Positions 1 through 8,826 of a stretch of DNA of 48,206 bases are shown one piece after another; the stretch's first letter is position 1, and every line of letters starts with the position of its first letter. The translations under genes were made by a program, and so were the position numbers. Location: assembly GCA_023436145.1 (NCBI GenBank), contig JAEZKP010000005.1, forward strand, positions 1 through 48,206. The letters are read 5' to 3'. The notes below the pieces were generated by a model. The model saw nothing but the letters and a program-made list of their open reading frames with translations. It had not been told where the DNA came from and ran no database searches. This stretch comes from Fibrobacterota bacterium (GTDB lineage: Bacteria > Fibrobacterota > Chitinivibrionia > Chitinivibrionales > Chitinispirillaceae).

Positions 1-210
1 TTCTGCAATTCCGCATCTATTGAACGTGTAAAGGAACTCGATTACGTGCTCACTCCCGGAAGGTATGTAGGACTGCCGGAAGAAGAGGATGAGTTCGATT
101 TCAATGAGCGTTTTACCAGCCTTAAAAAAGAGTTTATGGAGCAGTTGAAGGAAGAGGAAAGGCTGAATAAGGCGATTTTGGAGAATTTGAAGAAGGTGAA
201 AAATGTCTGA
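1..210 (+). CDS. hsdM: Type I restriction-modification DNA methyltransferase subunit, C-terminal end (partial)
   Basis: Frame 1 is open from the first base to a TGA at 208-210 and gives 69 residues of a C-terminus. The stretch DYVLTPGRYVGLPEEEDEF near its start is the hallmark tail of HsdM proteins, followed by a charged helical end rich in Glu and Lys. HsdM is the adenine methyltransferase that assembles with HsdS (specificity) and HsdR (translocase/nuclease), and both partners follow downstream in the usual M-S-R order. The catalytic methyltransferase core lies outside the window, so activity cannot be judged. The stop codon sits at the start of an intergenic repeat that recurs after hsdS. 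Confidence 0.9.
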   Translation, partial: FCNSASIERVKELDYVLTPGRYVGLPEEEDEFDFNERFTSLKKEFMEQLKEEERLNKAILENLKKVKNV

Positions 211-306
211 ACACGATTTACAGGATTACAGGATGGACACGATTTTAAAAGATTATGATCGTAAAAAGAATTCTGGTATTCCTTCAATCTTGAACTCCTG
301 TTCAAG
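206..306 (+). repeat. Intergenic 'ACAGGATTACAGGATGG' repeat, copy 1
   Basis: Starting at the hsdM stop codon the sequence GTCTGAACACGATTTACAGG leads into ATTACAGGATGGACACGATT and, after a more variable middle, ends in CTTGAAC-TCCT-GTTCAAG (289-306), a perfect 7-bp inverted repeat. The same left part recurs at about 1489 and 1608. No open frame with a start is seen here. It lies between hsdM and hsdS and probably forms structured RNA or is a mobile repeat. Confidence 0.75.
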
Positions 307-327
307 AAAGGGGAAGGTGAAGTTGGT

Positions 328-1495
328 ATGAGTGAATGGAAGGAATGTAAGCTCAGCGAATGTTTAGATTTAATTGGTGGTGGTACTCCTAAAACGTCAA
401 TTCCTGAATACTGGAATGGAAATATTCCGTGGCTTTCAGTTGTTGATTTCAACACAGGAAGAAAATATGTGGAAAGTACAGAAAAAACTATCACTAATTT
501 AGGTTTAGAAAACAGTAGCACAAAAATATTGGATAGAGATGATATAATTATTTCAGCAAGAGGAACTATTGGAGCAATTGCAGTATTAAAAAATCAAATG
601 GCTTTTAATCAATCATGTTACGGTGTGAAAAATGTTAAAGGTAGAACTGATCAAAATTTCCTTTACTATCTTTTAAAAGATTCCATTGATGGTTTTAAAC
701 AAATAGCACATGGTGGTGTCTTTGACACAATAACAAGAGAGACTTTTGAAGCTATAGATATTCTTTTACCCCCTCTTCCCGAACAACGTGCCATAGCCTC
801 CGTTCTCTCCAGTCTCGACGATAAAATCGACCTGCTCCATAGACAAAATAAAACACTCGAAGCTATGGCGGAGGCGCTGTTTAGGCAGTGGTTTGTAGAA
901 GAGGCGGAGGAGGGGTGGGAAGAAAATAGTATTCTGTCATTGATTGAGTTGGTTGGAGGGGGTACCCCAAAAACAAGTATAGCTGATTATTGGGATGGTA
1001 ATATTCCTTGGTTATCAGGGGGTGACATTGCTTCAAACCATAAATCATTTATTTGGCTTTCAAACAAGACAATAACTGAACGAGGTCTGAATAACAGTTC
1101 GGCAAAATTGTTACCCGAATTTGCAACTGTAATTTCTGCCCGAGGAACAGTAGGTAAATTCTGTCTTTAAACCCATGACATTCAGTCAGTCAAATTATGG
1201 CATTTTACCGAAAATTAAAAACTGCTTTTTTTTCACATATCTTCTTATAAATCATGTCGTTGACTTGTTGCAATCATCTGCTTATGGTAGTGTTTTTGAT
1301 ACTATTACTACCAATACTTTTCGGGATATCAAATATTCAATTCCACCAGAAGCATTGATAAAAAGGTTTGAATCAGAAGTTTCAAACTACTTCAAAAAGA
1401 TTCGTTTAAATAAAGAACAAATTCATACGATTGAAAAACTCCGCGATACACTTCTTCCCAAACTGATGTCGGGGGAAGTGCGGGTAAAAGTCTGA
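328..1495 (+). pseudogene. hsdS: Type I restriction specificity subunit HsdS, frameshifted in the second target recognition domain
   Basis: The first part (328-1170, 280 residues) has target recognition domain 1 (residues 5-150), then the central conserved region LPPLPEQRAIASVLSSLDDK (about 149-168) and its helix, then target recognition domain 2, which breaks off after RGTVGKFCL at a TAA. The frame +1 continues immediately with KPMTFSQSNYG and runs to 1495, ending in the usual tail LRDTLLPKLMSGEVRV. Removing one T from the TTT at 1166-1168 would join the halves into a protein of about 388 residues, a normal HsdS length. HsdS dictates the DNA sequence recognised by the HsdM/HsdR complex. The start at 328 has GGTGAAG upstream. 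The two recognition domains are strikingly alike (GGGTPKTSI-x-x-YW-x-GNIPWLS in both). The break could be a true mutation, a switch, or a sequencing error. The truncated product might still work as a half-subunit. Confidence 0.85.
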
Positions 1496-1717
1496 ACACG
1501 ATTTACGGGATTGCAGGATGGACACGATTAATAAGAGAATAATTGAAGAAAGAATCATGGCAATCCTGTAATCATGAAATCCTGTTCAAGACAAGGGATA
1601 AGGTAAAAGTCTGAACACGATTTACAGGATTGCAGAATGGACACGATTAATAGAGAATAATTGAAGAAGGAATCATGGCAATCCTGTAATCATGAAATCC
1701 TGTTCAAGACAAGGGAT
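1483..1717 (+). repeat. Tandem duplication (about 119-bp unit, two copies) of the hsd intergenic repeat
   Basis: The unit beginning GGTAAAAGTCTGAACACG at 1483 is repeated from 1602 with a few substitutions and one 1-base indel. Each unit contains ACACGATTTAC, GGATTGCA, GGACACGATTAAT, ATCATGGCAATCCTGTAATC and CCTGTTCAAGACAAGGGAT. The first unit includes the last codons and stop of hsdS. The second supplies the AAGGGA ribosome-binding site of the next gene. The left part matches the repeat after hsdM (206 onward). Confidence 0.9.
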
Positions 1718-1726
1718 GCACGAAAA

Positions 1727-2164
1727 ATGAGCAATTATACTGTAAATGATATAACTCACAAAATTATTGGTTGTGCCATGGCAGTACACTCTGCACTTGG
1801 CAATGGTTTTCAGGAAGTCATATATCAGCGTGCTCTGGCTATTGAATTACAGTTTCAGGGTTTGTCGTTTAAACGAGAAAAGGAAATGCCGATATTTTAC
1901 CGTGAAATCAACATAGGCACAAGAAGGGTTGATTTTTTTGTGGAAAACGCAGTAATGGTGGAGTTGAAAGCGATAGAAAAACTGGAAGATGTTCACAAAG
2001 CCCAGGCAATAAATTATTGTGAGGCTTACAATATCGCTGATGGACTTCTAATAAACTTCGGCGCAAAGAGTCTTGAGTTTAAACGTGTATATAATAAAAA
2101 ACTTGTTACGCCAAATCCAGGTAATCCTGTAGTCCCACAATCCCGTTCAGACAATGGAAATTAG
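1727..2164 (+). CDS. GxxExxY protein (PD-(D/E)XK-like superfamily)
   Basis: This 145-residue protein carries the family signature GFQEVIY (G-x-x-E-x-x-Y) around residue 27 and a nuclease-like core with RRVDFFVENAVMVELKAIEKL, which fits the D...ExK half of a PD-(D/E)XK fold. I chose ATG 1727 because AAGGGA lies 10 nt upstream. An upstream TTG in frame (1661) would only translate the intergenic repeat. The last 17 residues (TPNPGNPVVPQSRSDNG) are encoded by another degenerate copy of that repeat, so the natural end was probably near KKLV. It sits between hsdS and hsdR and overlaps hsdR by 11 nt if hsdR starts at 2154, suggesting cotranscription. GxxExxY proteins have no firmly established function. 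A role in DNA processing or as a restriction accessory is inference. Confidence 0.85.
   Translation: MSNYTVNDITHKIIGCAMAVHSALGNGFQEVIYQRALAIELQFQGLSFKREKEMPIFYREINIGTRRVDFFVENAVMVELKAIEKLEDVHKAQAINYCEAYNIADGLLINFGAKSLEFKRVYNKKLVTPNPGNPVVPQSRSDNGN
2114..2152 (+). repeat. Degenerate 'AATCCTGTAATCC' repeat copy translated as the GxxExxY tail
   Basis: AATCCAGGTAATCCTGTAGT followed by CCCACAATCCCGTTCAGAC resembles the right half of the hsd intergenic repeat (AATCCTGTAATC...CCTGTTCAAGAC at 1680-1710). Here it is read through in frame by the preceding gene, giving a Pro/Asn-rich tail, and its end coincides with the hsdR start. Confidence 0.55.
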
Positions 2165-5100
2165 CAGCAACATGGTCACTCAAAAAATCACCGAATCTGC
2201 CATAGAAGAGTACGCAATCGACCTTCTCGAACAACAGGACTTCCACCCTATCTATGGCCCCGACATCGCTCCGGACAGTGAAACCCCGGAACGCGAATCC
2301 TTTGAAGATGTCATACTTATCGACCGTCTACGCGAATCGGTTGCAAGAATAAACCCCGATATTCCGCAAGATTGCTGCGAAGATGCAATCAAACAAATTC
2401 TCCGCCTCAATTCACCCGAACTTATTACCAACAATGAAGCATTTCACCGGATGCTCACCGAAGGAATAAAAGTAAATGTCAAAAAAGGCAATAACATCCG
2501 CGGCGATTATATATGGTTAATAGATTTTAACAATCCTGAAAATAATGACTTTCACGTTATCAACCAGTATACGGTGGTCGAGAACAATAACAACAAGCGA
2601 CCAGACATCATTCTCTTTGTAAATGGTATTCCACTTGTGGTGATCGAGCTGAAAAATCCTGCAGATGAAAATGCAACGATACATTCAGCATTCAATCAGA
2701 TTCAAACTTATAAACAGGCAATTCCTCGATTATTTACTTATAACGGGATGACAGTCATTTCCGATGGCCTGGAGGCAAAAGTAGGTACCATATCATCGGG
2801 TTATACCCGGTTTATGGCCTGGAAATCATCGGATGGCAAGAATGAAGCATCACCTCTTATCGGCCAGCTTGAGACACTAATAAAAGGAATGCTCAATAAA
2901 GAAACCCTTCTTGATCTGATTCGCCACTTTATTGTATTTGAAAAGGCTAAAATAGAGGATAAGGAAACCGGGCTTTTTGGTGTTCAGACGGTGAAGAAGC
3001 TTGCGGCATATCATCAATATTATGCGGTGAACAGGGCTGTGGAGTCGACGTTGAGAGCATCAGGACTACTCACTTCCAGCAAGAATAAAGCAATGGAATC
3101 GATTGGGCAGTATAAAAATGGAACCGTCGGAGAATATCCGGTACCAACCGAGCCAAAGGTCAGTTTCTTCGAAGAATCTCCCACAAATCTGGGACTTCCT
3201 GATGTAGTATCACAGCCAATTGGTGATAAAAAAGCGGGTGTCGTATGGCATACACAAGGAAGCGGAAAATCACTTTCAATGGTATTTTATGCAGGAAAAA
3301 TCGTACTTGCAATGGATAACCCCACAATCGTTGTTCTTACTGATCGCAACGATCTTGATGATCAACTGTTCGATACCTTCGCGGCATCACGGCAACTCCT
3401 TCGTCAGGATCCAGTACAGGCGGAAAGCTGCAGTGAACTCAAGGAACTTCTCAAGGTTTCATCCGGTGGTATTGTCTTTACCACAATCCAGAAATTCCAA
3501 CCTGAAGAAGGAAACATTTACGAAACACTATCAGAGAGAAAAAACATCGTTGTCATTGCTGATGAAGCGCATCGGACTCAATACGGTTTCAAGGCAAAAA
3601 CGGTTGATGCAAAGGATGAGAAAGGCAACATTACCGGAAAAAAAACAGTCTATGGTTTTGCCAAATACCTCCGTGATGCGCTTCCCAATGCGACCTATCT
3701 TGGTTTTACCGGCACACCAATAGAACGTAACGACGTAAACACCCCTGCAGTTTTCGGCAACTATATCGATATCTATGACATTTCACAGGCAGTTGAAGAC
3801 GGTGCGACGGTAAGGATCTACTATGAAAGCCGCCTTGCTAAAATTGAATTAAGTGAAGAAGGCAGGAAGCTTGTATCTGCTTTCGACAGCGACCTTAATG
3901 AAGAAGATCTGACCGATGCACAAAAGGCGAAAGCGAAATGGACTCAACTTGAAGCTCTTATAGGTAGCAACGACCGGATAAAACAGGTGGCACAGGATAT
4001 TATTACTCACTTTGAAGACCGTCAGGAGGTGTTTTACGGAAAGGCAATGATTGTCTGCATGTCACGTAGAATCGCAGCAGATCTTTACAGAGAAATTATC
4101 GCGCTTAAGCCAAAGTGGCATGATGACGACCTTAATAAAGGTGGTATCAAGGTGGTTATGACTTCAGCCTCTTCAGACGGCCCGGAAATATCAAGACATC
4201 ATACCACCAAAGAAGAACGAAGAATACTTTCTGAACGGATGAAAAATCCTGATGACGAACTTAAACTGGTAATTGTACGTGATATGTGGCTTACCGGTTT
4301 TGATGTTCCATGCCTTCATACACTGTATATTGACAAACCTATGAAAGGTCACAACCTGATGCAGGCTATAGCCAGGGTTAATCGTGTTTACAAGGACAAA
4401 AAAGGCGGTCTTGTCGTTGACTACCTGGGCATTGCATCCGACCTTAAGAAGGCACTTTCGTTTTACTCTGATAGTGGCGGTAGAGGAGATCCGGCCATTA
4501 CTCAGGAAAAAGCAGTTACTGTATTGCTTGAAAAGCTCGAAATCGTTTCACAAATGTTCCATGGTTTCCCTTATGAAGAATATTTCGACGCAGACACAGG
4601 AAAAAAGCTTTCTTTAATACTTGCTGCTGAAGAGCACATTCTTGGGCTTGAAGATGGAAAAAAAAGGTTTATCAATGAAGTAACCGCTCTTTCCCAGGCA
4701 CTTTCCATTGCGATTCCACACGAACAGGCGATGGATGTCAAAGATGAAGTTGCTTTTTTTCAGGCAGTGAAAGCACGCCTGGTTAAATTTGATGCAACTG
4801 GTTCTGGTAAAACCGATGAAGAACTTGAAACTGCAATCCGGCAGGTAATAGACAAGGCACTGATATCTGAGAAGGTTATCGACATTTTTGATGCTGCAGG
4901 AATTAAAAAACCCGATATTTCAATTCTTTCAGAGGAGTTTCTTCTGGAAGTAAAAAACATGAAGCACAAGAATATTGCGCTTGAGCTACTCAAAAAACTG
5001 CTCAGCGATGAGATCAAGATTCGTTTAAGGAAGAATCTTATTCAAAGCAGAACTCTCATGGAGATGCTTCAAAACGCCATAAAGAAATATCATTCCAAAA

Positions 5101-5471
5101 TACTCACTGCTGCCGAAGTGATTGAGGAATTGATCAACCTAAGTAAAGATATCAAGAAGATGGACAAAGAACCTCAGGAAATGGGTCTTTCAGATTATGA
5201 ATACGCATTTTATACTGCAATAGCGGACAATGAAAGTGCCCTTGAGGTGATGGGAAAAGAAAAATTACGGGAACTCGCGGTAATTCTTTATGAACGGGTA
5301 AAGTCGAATACATCCATCGACTGGACAATAAAGGAAAGTGTAAAAGCCAAGTTGCGGGTTACTGTAAAACGGACTCTGCGGGAGTACGGATATCCTCCTG
5401 ACATGCAGAAACTGGCAACCGATACGGTGCTGAAACAGGCAGAGATGATCGCAAAGGAATTAAACAATTAA
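2154..5471 (+). CDS. hsdR: Type I restriction endonuclease subunit HsdR
   Basis: The 1,105-residue protein is full length for HsdR. Residues about 150-170 (RPDIILFVNGIPLVVIELKN) hold the PD...ExK nuclease site. The SF2 translocase follows with Walker A HTQGSGKS near 366, the DEAH-type box IADEAHR near 467, motif III-like GFTGTPI near 518 and motif VI QAIARVNR near 737. A helical C-terminal region (about 850-1100) fits the segment that binds the methylase core. It uses ATP to pull DNA and cleaves at a distance when unmethylated targets are met. Start 2154 has no good ribosome-binding site, and ATG 2172 is an alternative. All motifs are intact, although the specificity gene upstream is broken. 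Confidence 0.95.
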   Translation: MEISSNMVTQKITESAIEEYAIDLLEQQDFHPIYGPDIAPDSETPERESFEDVILIDRLRESVARINPDIPQDCCEDAIKQILRLNSPELITNNEAFHRMLTEGIKVNVKKGNNIRGDYIWLIDFNNPENNDFHVINQYTVVENNNNKRPDIILFVNGIPLVVIELKNPADENATIHSAFNQIQTYKQAIPRLFTYNGMTVISDGLEAKVGTISSGYTRFMAWKSSDGKNEASPLIGQLETLIKGMLNKETLLDLIRHFIVFEKAKIEDKETGLFGVQTVKKLAAYHQYYAVNRAVESTLRASGLLTSSKNKAMESIGQYKNGTVGEYPVPTEPKVSFFEESPTNLGLPDVVSQPIGDKKAGVVWHTQGSGKSLSMVFYAGKIVLAMDNPTIVVLTDRNDLDDQLFDTFAASRQLLRQDPVQAESCSELKELLKVSSGGIVFTTIQKFQPEEGNIYETLSERKNIVVIADEAHRTQYGFKAKTVDAKDEKGNITGKKTVYGFAKYLRDALPNATYLGFTGTPIERNDVNTPAVFGNYIDIYDISQAVEDGATVRIYYESRLAKIELSEEGRKLVSAFDSDLNEEDLTDAQKAKAKWTQLEALIGSNDRIKQVAQDIITHFEDRQEVFYGKAMIVCMSRRIAADLYREIIALKPKWHDDDLNKGGIKVVMTSASSDGPEISRHHTTKEERRILSERMKNPDDELKLVIVRDMWLTGFDVPCLHTLYIDKPMKGHNLMQAIARVNRVYKDKKGGLVVDYLGIASDLKKALSFYSDSGGRGDPAITQEKAVTVLLEKLEIVSQMFHGFPYEEYFDADTGKKLSLILAAEEHILGLEDGKKRFINEVTALSQALSIAIPHEQAMDVKDEVAFFQAVKARLVKFDATGSGKTDEELETAIRQVIDKALISEKVIDIFDAAGIKKPDISILSEEFLLEVKNMKHKNIALELLKKLLSDEIKIRLRKNLIQSRTLMEMLQNAIKKYHSKILTAAEVIEELINLSKDIKKMDKEPQEMGLSDYEYAFYTAIADNESALEVMGKEKLRELAVILYERVKSNTSIDWTIKESVKAKLRVTVKRTLREYGYPPDMQKLATDTVLKQAEMIAKELNN

Positions 5472-5487
5472 AATTAAAGGAAAGCTG

Positions 5488-6195
5488 ATGCTCAAAGACC
5501 GCCTCATATCAATTTGTAAACAACATGTCCTTACGGATTCTGATAGCATAGTCGTTAAAGAGCCATACATTCCGTACATTCCGGACAACTGGAATAGGAT
5601 TCTGGTTCTTGCTGAAAGCCAAAATTTGTCAGATACCAATAGTAAGTATGTTAATACTCTGATTGGAAACAATGAGGACTGGCGATGCGACCGCCTGAAT
5701 AAGAGATTTCCAATTGACAGTATCGTTGGGGTTTATCCCTGGGATGATGGTTCTGTCAAGATAGCCATTGAAGCTGCATTGGGAGTAAAAGCATCCGAGA
5801 CAGCGGTATCCAATGCAGTATTGTGGTCTCAAAGAGGTAGCTCGGAACAGAATATCACCCCTGGCATTTCATTACAGATAAGATCTATATCCTTATGGAA
5901 AGAGATGCTTGAGGTACTCAATCCGGAAAAAATAGTGTGTTGTGGAAAGATTGCTGCAAATGTAATATCGGAAACCGGTATTAATGCTAAAGTACTGAAA
6001 TGGCGTTTACCGGCAAAAACTGCAATGTCACGGGTATCGGGAATGTTTGAAATGGATGACCTGTTGAAGCGTTTTCCTGAAGTGAAAAATACTATCGACC
6101 GACATCCTGAATGGATTTATAAGGACAATTACCAACTTAATAAGGTGTTTTTTGCCTGCCATGCAGTCAGCATGCGCCATGCTGATGACGTGTAA
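5488..6195 (+). CDS. Uracil-DNA glycosylase-superfamily-like protein (tentative)
   Basis: This 235-residue protein begins 16 nt after hsdR, behind AAAGGAAAG, so it is probably in the same operon. The pattern resembles the UDG superfamily: a first strand and loop RILVLAESQNLSD (about 32-44), a middle segment VSNAVLWSQRGSSEQNITPG, then LWKEMLEVLNPEKIVCCGKI, which matches the helix-strand 'L..P+.+v..G..A' of that fold, and a late HAVS where family members have HPS. The catalytic motifs are not classical, so a base-excision activity is not shown. It could be a DNA-damage or modified-base sensor tied to restriction, or an unrelated protein with similar topology. The final 45 residues have no recognised motif. 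Confidence 0.45.
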   Translation: MLKDRLISICKQHVLTDSDSIVVKEPYIPYIPDNWNRILVLAESQNLSDTNSKYVNTLIGNNEDWRCDRLNKRFPIDSIVGVYPWDDGSVKIAIEAALGVKASETAVSNAVLWSQRGSSEQNITPGISLQIRSISLWKEMLEVLNPEKIVCCGKIAANVISETGINAKVLKWRLPAKTAMSRVSGMFEMDDLLKRFPEVKNTIDRHPEWIYKDNYQLNKVFFACHAVSMRHADDV

Positions 6196-6467
6196 TTGGT
6201 GAAACCAGTGCTATTCAAAATGAGTTGTTGTAATGGCCTCAGGCTTTCCCGATCAATGAAAAGGAATTTACCTTATAATTCACTTAAAATACCCAAAATT
6301 GAAGCGTTAGATAAAATATCCCCAATACGAGCCAAAACTCAACCTCAAGAACTCGAAAATATCTATTTTTCTCTATCATAGATTTGAATTGATGGAAAAT
6401 TCAGATCCAACACGTACCCCAATCATGAATGAACTACAATTTACTAAAAAGGATTGAATTATCAATA

Positions 6468-7427
6468 ATGTCGAATCTGCACATCTATTTTCATAAAGAT
6501 TTTGATGGGTTTGTTGCTACTGCCCTGTTTCTGAGAATCTGTAAGGAAACACAGTTACTCGGTGCTGACAACATTGTTCTTAGACCTGTGAATTACGAGC
6601 TTAAAAAGACCTGGCTTAAAACTGTACTCGAACGCCCAAACGTAGTAATAGATTTTCTCTATCACCCTAAAGCAGACTGGTGGTTTGATCACCACGTATC
6701 GACTTTTTTAAATCCCGCTCATGAGAAAAGTTACCAGAATTCAGAAAAACAGTTTTGGGATATCAACCAGCCTTCCTGTGCTGCTTTGATAAAACAAAAC
6801 TTGTCTATTGCCAGTTCCTTGTTTTTTACCAAAGATGAGTACGATAAAATCATTGATGGATTCAGGGAGTGGATTCAATGGAGTGATATTATTGATAATG
6901 CAAAGTATGAAAATCCTGCACAGGTAGCTGAACTTGAACATCCATGTTTACAAATAAACGAAACTATAACAAGCGATATCGATGATGATTATTTGAATCA
7001 TCTGGTAATGGCTGCCAAAATGTACTCACCGGCGGAAGTTGTACAGTCACAAATTGTAAAGACTAAAGTCGATAATGTCCTTAAAATGCAGAAGAAATAC
7101 CTTCTGGCTTTTAAGGATGGATACCAGAAAATTCATGATAAAGTAATCTTTTTTGATTATGTTAAGCATGGTATACCTTTTCAGCGCTACATGACCTATT
7201 ATTTTGAACCTGATGCAAAGTATTCCGTAGCTGTCTACAATCGATCAGGAGCCAATGCAATAAGTGTGGGTAAAAACCCATGGATAGACTTTTCCTCCCA
7301 AAACATTGGAGAAATATGTCAATCATTTGGTGGTGGTGGAAGAGTTGATGTCGGGTCAATTCTTGTTACCAACTATAAAAAAGCGTTATCGATCACAAAG
7401 GAAATATTCTTGCTTCTAAACAAATGA
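6468..7427 (+). CDS. DHH-family phosphoesterase
   Basis: The 319-residue protein has the DHH motifs in order: HKDFDGF at residues 6-12 (metal-binding DxDG type), VVIDF near 58, WWFDHH near 70-75 (the family-naming DHH), and a C-terminal GGGGRVDVGS near 288 corresponding to the DHHA1 substrate-binding glycine loop, where the usual His after the glycines is Arg. Such enzymes hydrolyse phosphodiester bonds in short oligonucleotides, cyclic dinucleotides or ssDNA using Mn2+. I chose ATG 6468 because the conserved strand begins directly after it. An upstream ATG (6429) would add 13 residues without conserved features. Its stop overlaps an ATG of the following dGTPase frame, and the real dGTPase start lies 14 nt on, so the two are tightly linked. 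Substrate is unknown, and a role in nucleotide-based defence is inference. Confidence 0.85.
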   Translation: MSNLHIYFHKDFDGFVATALFLRICKETQLLGADNIVLRPVNYELKKTWLKTVLERPNVVIDFLYHPKADWWFDHHVSTFLNPAHEKSYQNSEKQFWDINQPSCAALIKQNLSIASSLFFTKDEYDKIIDGFREWIQWSDIIDNAKYENPAQVAELEHPCLQINETITSDIDDDYLNHLVMAAKMYSPAEVVQSQIVKTKVDNVLKMQKKYLLAFKDGYQKIHDKVIFFDYVKHGIPFQRYMTYYFEPDAKYSVAVYNRSGANAISVGKNPWIDFSSQNIGEICQSFGGGGRVDVGSILVTNYKKALSITKEIFLLLNK

Positions 7428-7441
7428 CTACAGGAGTAGTA

Positions 7442-8782
7442 ATGGACTGGAAAAAATTGCTATCAAGAGAACGCATCCGCGAGTCGAGTTCTGCTGCGTT
7501 GACCGACCGATCCTCTTTCGAACGTGATTATGACAGGATAATTTTTTCCAAACCCTTTCGTCGCCTTCAAAAGAAGACCCAGGTTTTTCCATTACCGGAG
7601 CATGATTTTATACACACACGGTTGACCCATAGCCTCGAAACATCTTCGGTTGGTCGTTCGTTAGGAATGTATGCCGGCCTGACAATACTTGAGCGGTTTC
7701 CAAAATTAAAAAATGAATTCGTAGCACACGATTTTGCAGCAATTGTAGCTGCCGCAGCAGTTGCCCATGATCTTGGTAATCCTCCGTTTGGTCACTCTGG
7801 TGAAGATGCAATAAGCGATTTTTTTAAAAGCCCTGAAGGTGAAAAACTTATAAGCGATTTAAATCCATTACAGAAAATGGATCTTCAGAATTTTGAAGGT
7901 AATGCAATGGGTTTCCGGCTTCTTGGATATACATTGCCAGGAGTCTCTGGTAATGAAGGTGGCCTTAATCTTACATGCGCAACATTGGGTGCTTTTTTAA
8001 AATACCCTTGTGAGGTTATGACAAACAAGCTTCCAGGAGCGAGTGGTAAGAAATATGGTTTTTTTCAGAGTCAGAAAGAACTTTTTAAAAAAGTCGCAGA
8101 CACGCTTGGCATGAAAAGAAAAGAAAGTACTCAAGATACTTCCGCATATTATCGACATCCACTTGCATTTCTGGTTGAAGCTGCAGATGATATCAGCTAT
8201 CTGATCATGGATCTTGAAGATGGATATAATCTTAAATTGATAGAAGAAAAAGTGATAAAAGAAACTTTTGTCAACTTATTAACAAAGGACTATAACAAAC
8301 CAGTCTATGATAAAATATATGACCCACGGGAGCAAGTAGCTTTTCTTCGTGCAAATGCAATAAACAGTCTCATTTACCAGATTAAAGATGTTTTTGAGTG
8401 TAATTTAACAGAAATAATTGAGGGCAAATATGATAAATGTCTGGTAAAGGATATTAATAAATATAATGCTTTGCAAGAAATGGAAAATATTTGCAGAGAG
8501 AAGGTTTACCGATATCGTAAAGTGTTGGAAATTGAGGCAGCCGGATTTGAGGTAATTGGCGGTTTACTTCATGAATTTATTAACTCACTACAAGGAAAAA
8601 CAAAGAAGACGGAAAAAATTAAATGTTTACTGCCATCACATTATATCGGAAAAAATATTGGTATCCCAGAACAAAAGTATGAAGCGATTCTTCAAATCGT
8701 GCAATTCGTGGCTGGAATGACAGATACTTTTGCAATTGATACATACCGAACTATAGCCGGAATAAGGTTACCAAATTATTGA
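7442..8782 (+). CDS. dgt: HD-domain dGTPase (deoxyguanosinetriphosphate triphosphohydrolase-like)
   Basis: The 446-residue protein has the dGTPase signature throughout: SSFERDYDRIIFSKPFRRL near 24-42, HTRLTHSLETSSVGRSLG near 58-75 (first metal His), AHDLGNPPFGHSGE near 109 (HD pair), and EAADDISYLIMDLEDG near 246. These enzymes cut dNTPs to the nucleoside and tripolyphosphate. ATG 7442 is preferred over ATG 7424 because CAGGAG lies 5 nt upstream. Dgt homologues can be housekeeping regulators of dNTP pools or phage-defence effectors. Location inside a restriction island and behind a DHH phosphoesterase favours the second, but this is inference. Base composition is AT-rich like the rest of the island. 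Confidence 0.93.
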   Translation: MDWKKLLSRERIRESSSAALTDRSSFERDYDRIIFSKPFRRLQKKTQVFPLPEHDFIHTRLTHSLETSSVGRSLGMYAGLTILERFPKLKNEFVAHDFAAIVAAAAVAHDLGNPPFGHSGEDAISDFFKSPEGEKLISDLNPLQKMDLQNFEGNAMGFRLLGYTLPGVSGNEGGLNLTCATLGAFLKYPCEVMTNKLPGASGKKYGFFQSQKELFKKVADTLGMKRKESTQDTSAYYRHPLAFLVEAADDISYLIMDLEDGYNLKLIEEKVIKETFVNLLTKDYNKPVYDKIYDPREQVAFLRANAINSLIYQIKDVFECNLTEIIEGKYDKCLVKDINKYNALQEMENICREKVYRYRKVLEIEAAGFEVIGGLLHEFINSLQGKTKKTEKIKCLLPSHYIGKNIGIPEQKYEAILQIVQFVAGMTDTFAIDTYRTIAGIRLPNY

Positions 8783-8826
8783 TATGTGCAAAGGTTGCAT
8801 CAATAACATAAAACAGGTTTTATAAA

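Noticed and set aside
42..521. 159-codon minus-strand frame across hsdM end and hsdS start
   Set aside because: It lies antisense to clear HsdM and HsdS coding and the repeat, and is low complexity.
6196..6381. 61-codon open frame starting with TTG after the UDG-like gene
   Set aside because: It is only the continuation of the upstream frame past its stop. It has no ribosome-binding site and no recognisable sequence.
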